Source of the DNA: JALZAA01 sp035316025
GTDB taxonomy: Bacteria > Actinomycetota > Acidimicrobiia > IMCC26256 > JACDBD01
DNA length: 19,720 nt
NCBI GenBank assembly: GCA_035316025.1
Contig: DATFXL010000138.1
Location: 1 to 19,720 of the forward strand
Reading direction: 5' to 3'
The translations under genes were made by a program, and so were the position numbers. The notes under the pieces were generated by a model. It was not told the DNA's origin, did not search any database, and saw only the letters and a program-made list of their open reading frames with translations. Positions 13,942-19,720 of the stretch are shown here, one piece after another; positions within the stretch are counted from its first letter, which is position 1; each line of letters opens with the position of its first letter.

Positions 13942-13970
13942 TTGACCCACCCGCCGCCGCCGGATAGCGT
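13942..13970 (+). promoter_or_regulatory. Sigma-70-type promoter of the second merR gene
   Basis: TTGACC (13942-13947) and TAGCGT (13965-13970) are separated by 17 nt, the ideal spacing for a housekeeping promoter. It lies in the 148-bp gap after the DUF151 gene. A start point near 13977 gives a leader of about 85 nt before the ATG at 14062. Confidence 0.65.
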
Positions 13971-13998
13971 CACACGAGCGTAACTACCGGCGTGTGAC
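13969..13998. promoter_or_regulatory. Perfect inverted repeat at the merR promoter, candidate operator
   Basis: GTCACACG (13969-13976) and CGTGTGAC (13991-13998) form a perfect 8-bp inverted repeat with a 14-nt spacer. The left arm overlaps the last two bases of the -10 box and reaches the predicted start point, so a bound repressor would block transcription. Autoregulation by the MerR protein encoded just downstream is a natural guess. Confidence 0.5.
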
Positions 13999-14061
13999 TT
14001 CGCGGGCCGACCGCCGGCGCCGGGGCCGGGTAGTCCGACGACGAGCGAGGTCATCAGTGGC

Positions 14062-14676
14062 ATGAGCACCACCAAAGACACCCCGAGGCAATCGAGCACG
14101 AGGACGGCGGGCGGGGCAGCAGGCGACGGCGGCGTCCCGCCGCTCGAGCAGGGGTCGCTGGACGCGGCGCTGGCGGGCCGGGAGGGCGGAGACGAGATCG
14201 GCTTCCGCGGGCCGCAGGTCTGCAAGATCGTGGGCATCTCCTACCGCCAGCTCGATTACTGGGCCCGCACCGACCTCGTTCGCCCGTCCCTGGCGGACGC
14301 GCGGGGGAGCGGCACCCAACGGCGGTACTCGTACCGGGACCTCGTACGTCTCAAGGTGATCAAGAACCTCCTCGACTCGGGCGTGAAGTTGCAGGCGGCA
14401 CGGAGGGCGATCGAGTACGTCCGTGGCGACCTCGGCGACGATTGGGCATCGGCGAGCCTCGTTCTCAACGGCACGAACTCGGTGCTCGTCCGCACGGGCG
14501 AGGACCTCGTGGACGTCGTCCGTCACGGCCAGGGTGTGCTGAATATCGTCTCGCTCGGCCAGGTGGTCGACGAGCTCGAGGCGAGCATCCACGAGCTCTC
14601 CGACGTCGCCGCCGATGCGTCACCGGCGCGCGCGGTGCACCCCGGCGGCGGCACGAACGCCGCCGAGGGCGGTTGA
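14062..14676 (+). CDS. MerR-family transcriptional regulator, Rv1830-like
   Basis: The 204-residue protein has a poorly conserved, probably disordered N-terminus (1 to about 45). A MerR winged helix-turn-helix follows at about 46-120: GFRGPQVCKIVGISYRQLDYWARTDLVRPS, then GSGTQRRYSYRDLVRLKVIKNLLDSGVKLQAARRAIEYV. The C-terminal part (about 130-185) includes LVLNGTNSVLVRTGEDLVDVVRHGQGVLNIVSLGQVVDEL, typical of Rv1830-type regulators. The effector is not evident. It has its own promoter and an inverted repeat, so it is likely an independently controlled unit. The next gene starts 11 nt after its stop and is probably co-transcribed. The ATG at 14062 is the first start downstream of the promoter. 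Confidence 0.88.
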   Translation: MSTTKDTPRQSSTRTAGGAAGDGGVPPLEQGSLDAALAGREGGDEIGFRGPQVCKIVGISYRQLDYWARTDLVRPSLADARGSGTQRRYSYRDLVRLKVIKNLLDSGVKLQAARRAIEYVRGDLGDDWASASLVLNGTNSVLVRTGEDLVDVVRHGQGVLNIVSLGQVVDELEASIHELSDVAADASPARAVHPGGGTNAAEGG

Positions 14677-14687
14677 CGGGGGTCTCC

Positions 14688-15149
14688 GTGAGCGAAGCGC
14701 CGCTGCCGCACGAGGACGTCCGCTTCGCCCACAATTCGGAGCGCCAGTTCGCGAAGTTGCTCGACTTCTACAGCATCGGGTGGGAGTACGAGCCGCGTAC
14801 TTTCACGCTGGAGCGCGACCGTGACGGCCGACCCGCCCAGGCGTTCACGCCCGACTTCTACCTGCCCGCATACGACCTGTACATCGAGATCACGACACTC
14901 AACCAGAAGCTCGTGACGAAGAAGAACCGCAAGGCGCGCCGCCTGCGCGAGCTGCACCCCGACGTTCGGATCAAGGTGCTTTACCAGCGCGACTACCTGC
15001 ATCTGCTGGTGAAGTACGGGCTCGAGCCGCCGTCGCAGCTCAGTGAGCAGCTCGGGGAGGGCGGTCCGCTGCGCTTCGACGTCGACGGGCCCGCCGTCCC
15101 CGCTCGCCCAATGCCGCGGCGCGCCGGCTCGGAGGCGGAGTCGGCCTGA
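14688..15149 (+). CDS. PD-(D/E)XK-nuclease-like protein of unknown function
   Basis: The 153-residue protein contains a segment resembling small PD-(D/E)XK nuclease domains. RFAHNSERQFAKLLDFY and WEYEPRTFTL come first, then FTPDFYLPAYDLYIEIT, with the Asp of PDF and the Glu of YIEIT as candidate metal ligands. A lysine-rich helix (LVTKKNRKARRLRELHP) and KVLYQRDYLHLLVKYG follow. The overall pattern is shared with Vsr- and DUF559-type folds; catalysis is unproven. The last 50 residues look disordered. From memory, similar domains occur joined to hypoxanthine phosphoribosyltransferases in some actinobacteria, and hpt is only 1.3 kb upstream here. The GTG at 14688 is chosen because a GGGGG run lies just upstream; the coupling to merR is close. 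Confidence 0.6.
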   Translation: MSEAPLPHEDVRFAHNSERQFAKLLDFYSIGWEYEPRTFTLERDRDGRPAQAFTPDFYLPAYDLYIEITTLNQKLVTKKNRKARRLRELHPDVRIKVLYQRDYLHLLVKYGLEPPSQLSEQLGEGGPLRFDVDGPAVPARPMPRRAGSEAESA

Positions 15150-15166
15150 GCGCGCGGGTGGCGCCC

Positions 15167-15172
15167 TAGGCT
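15167..15172 (+). promoter_or_regulatory. Candidate -10 box of a leaderless gcvT transcript
   Basis: TAGGCT ends 8 nt before the GTG at 15181 in the 31-bp gap after the nuclease-like gene. The gap has no Shine-Dalgarno sequence before the start codon, which supports leaderless initiation. No -35 consensus is seen. Confidence 0.4.
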
Positions 15173-15180
15173 GCCCGCCC

Positions 15181-16284
15181 GTGGTCGAGGACTCCACTGC
15201 GCTCCGCCGCAGCCCGCTCGACGCCGAGCACCGGGCGCTCGACGCGCGCATGGCGCCGTTCGGCGGGTGGGAGATGCCGATCCAGTACTCGAGTGTGCTC
15301 GAAGAGCACCGCGCCTGCCGCGAGCGCGTCGTCGCGTTCGACGTGTCGCACCTCGGTTCCGTGCGTGTCGAGGGACCAGGCTTCTATGGCCTGCTGCAGT
15401 GGGCGTTCACGAACGACCTGGCCCGCATCGAACCCGGGCGGGCCCAGTACACGCACTTGCTCGACGCCGAAGATGCCCACGTGGTCGACGACATCATCGT
15501 GTGGTGGGTCGGCGACGACGAGTTCATCGTGATGCCGAACGCGTCGAACACCGAACCGCTGCTCGCCGCGCTCGACGAGGCAACGCGACGACACGCTGGG
15601 GGCGCGTGCACGATCACTGACATCACCCCCGACCGGGCGGTGATCGCGGTGCAAGGGCCCGAGGCCCGCAAGGAGCTCGACGCGCTGCACCCCGCGTGGG
15701 CGGACGCGCCGCGGTTCGCCGTCCGCCCGGTCGCGTTCGACGGCGAACCGGGCTGGGTCGCCGGAACCGGGTACACCGGTGAGGACGGCGTCGAGCTCCA
15801 CATCCCGGCCCCGGTCGCGCCGGCCATTTGGCGGCTTCTCCTCGATGCCGGGATCCGCCCCGCCGGGCTCGGCGCGCGCGACACCCTCCGCCTCGAAGCA
15901 GGGTTGCCGTTGCACGGCCACGAACTCGGGCCGGGCATCACGCCGTTGCAAGCGGGCCTCTCGTGGGTCGTGCGTTTCGACAAGGGCGACTTCCGTGGTC
16001 GCGCGCCGCTCCTCGCCGAACGCGAGCGCGGCGTCGGCCGTCGACTGCGCGGGCTCGTGCTCGACGGCCGGCAGATCCCCCGTACCGGCTACACGGTGCA
16101 GGCGGGAGATGAAGCCGTGGGGGAGGTCACGAGCGGAAACTTCTCGCCCGTGCTCGAACGCGGCATCGCGCTTGCCTTTCTCCGGCCTGATGTCGAGGAG
16201 GGCGCCCGGGTGGCCGTCGACATCCGGGGCCGCCCCGCCCCGGCCACCGTCACGCGGCCACCGTTCGTGCGCCGCGGCAACTAA
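15181..16284 (+). CDS. gcvT: Aminomethyltransferase (glycine cleavage system T protein)
   Basis: The 367-residue protein is full length for GcvT. It has LDARMAPFGGWEMPIQYSSVLEEHRACRERVVAFDVSHLG near the N-terminus, VVDDIIVWWVGDDEFIVMPNASN with the folate-contacting Asp region, TGYTGEDGVELHIP, and LGARDTLRLEAGLPLHGHEL. The C-terminal domain has GEVTSGNFSPVLERGIALAFL. It transfers the methylene group from the aminomethyl-lipoyl H protein to tetrahydrofolate and releases ammonia. The GTG at 15181 fits the start of similarity. The riboswitch and gcvP follow directly; a transcript reading through gcvT would pass the riboswitch before gcvP. Confidence 0.94.
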   Translation: MVEDSTALRRSPLDAEHRALDARMAPFGGWEMPIQYSSVLEEHRACRERVVAFDVSHLGSVRVEGPGFYGLLQWAFTNDLARIEPGRAQYTHLLDAEDAHVVDDIIVWWVGDDEFIVMPNASNTEPLLAALDEATRRHAGGACTITDITPDRAVIAVQGPEARKELDALHPAWADAPRFAVRPVAFDGEPGWVAGTGYTGEDGVELHIPAPVAPAIWRLLLDAGIRPAGLGARDTLRLEAGLPLHGHELGPGITPLQAGLSWVVRFDKGDFRGRAPLLAERERGVGRRLRGLVLDGRQIPRTGYTVQAGDEAVGEVTSGNFSPVLERGIALAFLRPDVEEGARVAVDIRGRPAPATVTRPPFVRRGN

Positions 16285-16312
16285 TCTCGCGCAAAACGCC
16301 GTCGAACCCGAG

Positions 16313-16510
16313 TGGGAGAGACCCCCGACCGCCCTGCGAGCCGGGGGAGCCGAAGGAGCAACCTCCCCAGAAACTCTCAGGCGAACGGACCGTTCGGGCG
16401 AGGCGCCTCTGGAGAGCAGATCCGGCCCGAGCGCGTGTCGGGTCTCACCGACGGGGAAAGCCCGGCCCCTGGCCGGGTGAATCTCTCAGGTCCCGGGACA
16501 GAGCGGGGAA
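16313..16510 (+). promoter_or_regulatory. Tandem glycine riboswitch upstream of gcvP
   Basis: Two consecutive glycine aptamers are visible. Aptamer 1 (about 16313-16412) starts GTGGGAGAG, has a CCCCCG/CGGGGG stem (16322-16327 with 16342-16347), the core GCCGAAGGAGCAA, AAACTCTCAGGC, and ends in CTCTGGAGAGC. Aptamer 2 (about 16412-16510) has a GGCCCGA/TCGGGTC-type stem, core CACCGACGGGGAAAGC, a CCGGCCCCTGGCCGG hairpin, AATCTCTCAGG and GGGACAGAGCGGGGA. These match the two conserved cores of tandem glycine riboswitches, including the short linker that allows cooperative binding. The target is gcvP, 71 nt downstream. Such switches usually turn glycine cleavage on when glycine is high. The control mechanism here (terminator or ribosome-site masking) is not certain. 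Confidence 0.93.
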
Positions 16511-16570
16511 TGGTCACGAGATCGTGGCCACCGGAGACCGGCACGGCGTGAGTGCGCCGAGCGAGCACCC

Positions 16571-16575
16571 GGAGG
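16571..16575 (+). promoter_or_regulatory. Ribosome binding site deciding the gcvP start
   Basis: GGAGG lies 5 nt before the ATG at 16581. An earlier in-frame GTG at 16524 has no ribosome site and falls close to the riboswitch. The bases around the site can form a small hairpin (GCACC-CGGA-GGTGT) that would mask it, a possible part of the riboswitch output. Confidence 0.6.
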
Positions 16576-16580
16576 TGTCG

Positions 16581-19460
16581 ATGGCATCCGAGCCGTCCTT
16601 GTCGGAACTGGAGGAGCGCGACCAGTTCGTCGGCCGCCACCTGGGGCCCGACGCCGACGAGCGGTCGCGCATGCTCGCCGCCCTCGGCATCTCGTCGCTC
16701 GACGATCTGATCGATCGGGCCGTCCCCGACACCATCCGCACCCCTGAACCGTTGCGCGTGCCGCCAGCACGAAGCGAGGCGGACGTCGTTGCCCGCCTGC
16801 GCGAGCTCGCGGAGCGCAACGACGTGTTCACGTCGCTCATCGGCACGGGCTACTCCGACACGATCACGCCGCCCGTCATCCAACGCAACATGCTCGAGAA
16901 CCCCGCGTGGTACACGGCGTACACGCCGTACCAGCCGGAGATCTCCCAGGGAAGGCTGGAGGCGCTGCTCAACTTCCAGACGATGGTGAGCGACCTCACC
17001 GGGATGGAGATCGCGAACGCGTCGCTGCTCGACGAGGCAACTGCGGCCGCCGAGGCGATGGCGATGTTCCGGCGGTTGAACCCGAAGGGGGGTGAGACAT
17101 TCATCGTCGACGCCGACTGTCACCCGCAGACCATCGACGTGCTCCGGACCCGCGCCGCCCCGATCGACGTGGAGATCGTCGTCAGCGACGCAACTTCTTC
17201 TGTCGGCTCCGCCGCCGGCGCGTTCGGCGCGCTGGTCCAGTACCCCGGTAGCAGCGGGCGGGTGCGCGACCTCCGACCCGCCATCGACAGGTTCCACGAG
17301 CAGGGAGCCCTGATCGCCGTGGCCGCCGATCTGCTCGCGCTCGCGTTGCTGACACCGCCGGGTGAGATGGGCGCCGACGCCGTTGTCGGGTCCTCGCAAC
17401 GGTTCGGCGTGCCGCTCGGCTTCGGCGGCCCCCACGCCGCGTTCTTCGCGACTCGGGACGCGCACAAGCGGTCGATGCCGGGCCGCCTCGTCGGCGTCTC
17501 GGTCGACGGCGCCGGGCGCCCGGCACTGCGGCTCGCGCTCCAGACCAGGGAGCAGCACATCCGGCGCGAGAAGGCGACCAGCAACATCTGCACCGCCCAG
17601 GTGCTCCTGGCCGTGATGGCCGGTCTCTACGCGGCGTACCACGGCCCGGACGGGCTCCGCCGCATCGCGACGCGCATCCACCGCTTCACGACGATCCTCG
17701 CCGCGGGCCTCGCAGGCGGGGGAGTGGAAGTCCTGACGGACCACTTCTTCGACACCGTCACCGTGCTCGTTCCGGGGCGCGCGGTAGCAATCGCGGCACG
17801 TGCCGGGGAGCGCCGCGTCAACCTGCGCGTCGTGGACGACGACACGATCGGGATTGCGCTCGACGAGACGACGAGCCGCGAGGTCGTGGAGCGCGTCTGG
17901 GACGCGTTCGGCATCGAGGGGTCGGTGGAGGATCTGGACCGCGGCGCCCGGCGGTCCATTCCCGACGACCTGACGCGGACCTCCGCGTTCCTCACGCACC
18001 CGGTCTTCCGGCGGTACCACTCGGAGACCGAGATGCTGCGCTACCTGCGGCGTCTCGCGGACCGGGACCTCGCCCTCGACCGGACGATGATCCCGCTCGG
18101 GTCGTGCACGATGAAGCTGAACGCGACGAGCGAAATGGTCCCGGTGACCTGGCCCGAGATCGCCCGGCTGCATCCGTTCGCGCCGGTCGACCAGGCTCGC
18201 GGCTACCTCGAGCTGTTCGCGGAGCTCGAAGCTTGGTTGTGCGAGATCACCGGGTACGACGCCGTGTCGCTGCAGCCGAACGCCGGCTCTCAGGGCGAGC
18301 TGGCGGGACTGCTGGCCATCCGCAAGTACCACGAGAGCAGCGAGCAAGGGCAGCGCGACGTTTGCCTGATTCCAGCGTCGGCGCACGGGACGAACGCCGC
18401 CAGCGCGGCGATGGCGGGACTGCGGGTCGTCGTCGTCGACTGCGACGAGGACGGCAACGTCGACTTCGACGACCTCAAGGCCAAGGTCCACGACCACGCC
18501 GACCGTCTCTCGGCGCTGATGGTCACGTATCCGTCCACGCACGGGGTGTTCGAGCATCGCATCGTCGACATCTGTGCTGTCGTCCACGAGTTCGGCGGAC
18601 AGGTGTATCTCGACGGTGCCAACCTGAACGCGCTGGTCGGCGTGGCCAAGCCGGGGGAGTTCGGTGCCGACGTGTCGCACCTCAACCTCCACAAGACGTT
18701 CTGCATCCCGCACGGGGGAGGCGGGCCCGGCGCGGGCCCGATCGGCGTGCGCGCCCATCTGGCCCCGTTCCTGCCCCGTCACGGCCAGGTGGCGGAGGCG
18801 GGCCCTGAAACCGGCTTGGGCGTGATCTCGGCCGCGCCGTGGGGATCGGCGGCCATCTTGCCGATCTCGTGGGCGTACATCGCCATGATGGGCGGACCCG
18901 GGCTCCGGCTGGCCACCGAGACGGCGATCCTCAACGCCAACTACGTCGCCCGGCGGCTCTCGCCGCACTTCCCGGTGCTCTACACCGGGCCCAACGGGCT
19001 CATCGCCCACGAGTGCGTCCTCGACCTGCGGCCTCTGACTCAAGCGACCGGCGTCACCGTCGAGGACGTCGCCAAGCGCCTCATCGACTTCGGCTTCCAC
19101 GCCCCGACGATGTCGTTCCCGGTGGCGGGCACGCTGATGATCGAGCCGACGGAATCGGAGGACCTCGCCGAGCTGGATCGCTTTTGTGACGCGATGGTCA
19201 CGATCCGCGAGGAGATCCGGCGTGTCGAGCGAGGGGAGTGGAACGTCGATGCCAGCCCCCTCCGGTACGCGCCGCACCCCGCCGCCGACGTCGCCGTCGA
19301 CGCGTGGAAGCGTGGGTACACACGAGACGAAGCCGCGTTCCCTGCCGAGGCCTTGCGAGCGGACAAGTACTGGCCACCCGTGAGCCGGATCGACAACGCC
19401 TACGGCGATCGCAACGTCATGTGCGCGTGCCCGCCGGTCGGCGACTACGCGGAGGCGTGA
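16581..19460 (+). CDS. gcvP: Glycine dehydrogenase (decarboxylating), glycine cleavage P protein
   Basis: The 959-residue protein is a full-length single-chain P protein, not the split GcvPA/GcvPB form. The N-terminal half begins FVGRHLGPDADERSRMLAALG and has NPAWYTAYTPYQPEISQGRLEALLNFQTM and a LLDEATAAAEAM stretch. The C-terminal half has MIPLGSCTMKLNATSEM, LQPNAGSQGELAGL, SAHGTNAASAAM and the PLP-binding Lys705 in LNLHKTFCIPHGGGGPG. It ends with FPVAGTLMIEPTESED and the usual NAYGDRN. It decarboxylates glycine and loads the aminomethyl group on GcvH lipoate. The ATG at 16581 is chosen over the GTG at 16524 because of GGAGG 5 nt upstream and the usual family N-terminus. Expression should depend on the glycine riboswitch directly upstream. 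Confidence 0.95.
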   Translation: MASEPSLSELEERDQFVGRHLGPDADERSRMLAALGISSLDDLIDRAVPDTIRTPEPLRVPPARSEADVVARLRELAERNDVFTSLIGTGYSDTITPPVIQRNMLENPAWYTAYTPYQPEISQGRLEALLNFQTMVSDLTGMEIANASLLDEATAAAEAMAMFRRLNPKGGETFIVDADCHPQTIDVLRTRAAPIDVEIVVSDATSSVGSAAGAFGALVQYPGSSGRVRDLRPAIDRFHEQGALIAVAADLLALALLTPPGEMGADAVVGSSQRFGVPLGFGGPHAAFFATRDAHKRSMPGRLVGVSVDGAGRPALRLALQTREQHIRREKATSNICTAQVLLAVMAGLYAAYHGPDGLRRIATRIHRFTTILAAGLAGGGVEVLTDHFFDTVTVLVPGRAVAIAARAGERRVNLRVVDDDTIGIALDETTSREVVERVWDAFGIEGSVEDLDRGARRSIPDDLTRTSAFLTHPVFRRYHSETEMLRYLRRLADRDLALDRTMIPLGSCTMKLNATSEMVPVTWPEIARLHPFAPVDQARGYLELFAELEAWLCEITGYDAVSLQPNAGSQGELAGLLAIRKYHESSEQGQRDVCLIPASAHGTNAASAAMAGLRVVVVDCDEDGNVDFDDLKAKVHDHADRLSALMVTYPSTHGVFEHRIVDICAVVHEFGGQVYLDGANLNALVGVAKPGEFGADVSHLNLHKTFCIPHGGGGPGAGPIGVRAHLAPFLPRHGQVAEAGPETGLGVISAAPWGSAAILPISWAYIAMMGGPGLRLATETAILNANYVARRLSPHFPVLYTGPNGLIAHECVLDLRPLTQATGVTVEDVAKRLIDFGFHAPTMSFPVAGTLMIEPTESEDLAELDRFCDAMVTIREEIRRVERGEWNVDASPLRYAPHPAADVAVDAWKRGYTRDEAAFPAEALRADKYWPPVSRIDNAYGDRNVMCACPPVGDYAEA

Positions 19461-19464
19461 CGCG

Positions 19465-19720
19465 TCAGGCGACGGCCGTGGCCTCGACCTCGATCATGAG
19501 CTCGGGGAACGCGAGGCGAGCAACGCCGAGGAGCGTCCCGGGCGGTGCGACGCCGGCGGCGCCCGTCCGTTCGGCGAGCACTCCGGCGTTCGCGAGAAAG
19601 GCGTCGACATCCGTCGTGTAGAAGTTCAGTCGCACGACGTTCGCGAGGCTCATCCCGGCGTCGCGCAGCACCGCTTCGAGATTGTCGGTCGCCAGCGCGA
19701 GCTGCGCCGCCATGTCGCCA
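19465..19720 (-). CDS. RidA (YjgF/YER057c/UK114) family protein, partial
   Basis: The minus-strand frame is open to the right edge, so the N-terminus (about 40 residues) is missing. The visible 85 residues show the family pattern: GDMAAQLALATDNLEAVLRDAGMSLANVVRLNFYTTDVDAFLANAGVL, then APPGTLLGVARLAFPELMIEVEATAVA. RidA proteins hydrolyse reactive enamine/imine intermediates made by PLP enzymes. The arginine that binds the substrate carboxylate in classical RidA lies in a P-x-R-[ST] motif; here the motif reads PPGT, so it may belong to a Rid subgroup with another activity. It converges with gcvP with only 4 nt between the stop codons, leaving no separate terminator. Confidence 0.88.
   Translation of the reverse strand, partial: GDMAAQLALATDNLEAVLRDAGMSLANVVRLNFYTTDVDAFLANAGVLAERTGAAGVAPPGTLLGVARLAFPELMIEVEATAVA

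Noticed and set aside
16377..19277. Minus-strand open frame of 966 codons opposite gcvP
   Set aside because: It is the antisense shadow of gcvP and crosses the riboswitch. Its translation is Arg/Asp/Gly/His-rich with no domain, which is typical of opposite-strand frames in GC-rich genes.
1..19720. CRISPR arrays, tRNA/rRNA genes, insertion sequences, phage or toxin-antitoxin modules
   Set aside because: No regularly spaced repeats, cloverleaf sequences, transposase motifs or phage proteins were seen on reading both strands. A covariance-model scan would be needed to exclude small RNAs.

Overview
The window is GC-rich, about two thirds or more G+C, with dense coding, many GTG starts and several 4-nt GTGA stop/start overlaps. 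Gene content points to the phylum Actinomycetota. The order gcvH - garA-like - merR - DUF151 - merR - gcvP resembles Mycobacterium tuberculosis Rv1826-Rv1832, with a pgsA-type gene upstream as with Rv1822. The extra genes (hpt, a nuclease-like gene, gcvT) and a mannose-1-phosphate guanylyltransferase/phosphomannomutase fusion suggest a deep-branching, Acidimicrobiia- or Thermoleophilia-like actinobacterium rather than a mycobacterium. The lineage is inference. No rRNA, tRNA, CRISPR array or insertion sequence was seen.

Region 1 (1-4137) looks accessory. On the minus strand lie an ECF sigma factor, its RskA-type membrane anti-sigma factor and, abutting it, the C-terminal half of an MFS transporter that runs off the left edge. 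Divergent from the sigma gene is a small secreted protein. The 155-bp gap between them holds a symmetric pair of ECF-type promoters (CGCGAACC-N16-CGTACTGAC on each strand). This predicts that the sigma factor drives both its own operon and the secreted protein. A doubtful small gene, a 13-bp hairpin terminator, a DUF1059 protein and an alpha/beta hydrolase follow.

Region 2 (4333-8402), plus strand: a gamma-glutamyltransferase-family Ntn hydrolase, XdhC split into two overlapping genes, an atypical SDR oxidoreductase lacking the usual Tyr/Lys pair, and PgsA-type phosphatidylglycerophosphate synthase.

Region 3 (8399-19460), plus strand, is a long tightly packed array. It holds the nucleotidyltransferase/PMM-like fusion, gcvH, a zinc-ribbon GarA-like FHA protein, a MerR regulator, hypoxanthine phosphoribosyltransferase, a DUF151 bifunctional-nuclease-family protein, a second MerR regulator behind its own promoter and a perfect inverted repeat, a PD-(D/E)XK-nuclease-like protein, gcvT, a tandem glycine riboswitch, and full-length gcvP. 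The H, T and P proteins of the glycine cleavage system are all here; the L protein is not. The riboswitch lies between gcvT and gcvP, so glycine sensing appears to gate mainly the decarboxylase. The GarA-like protein and the regulators plausibly link glycine, 2-oxoglutarate and glutamate metabolism to growth control. A RidA-family gene converges on gcvP and is cut by the right edge.
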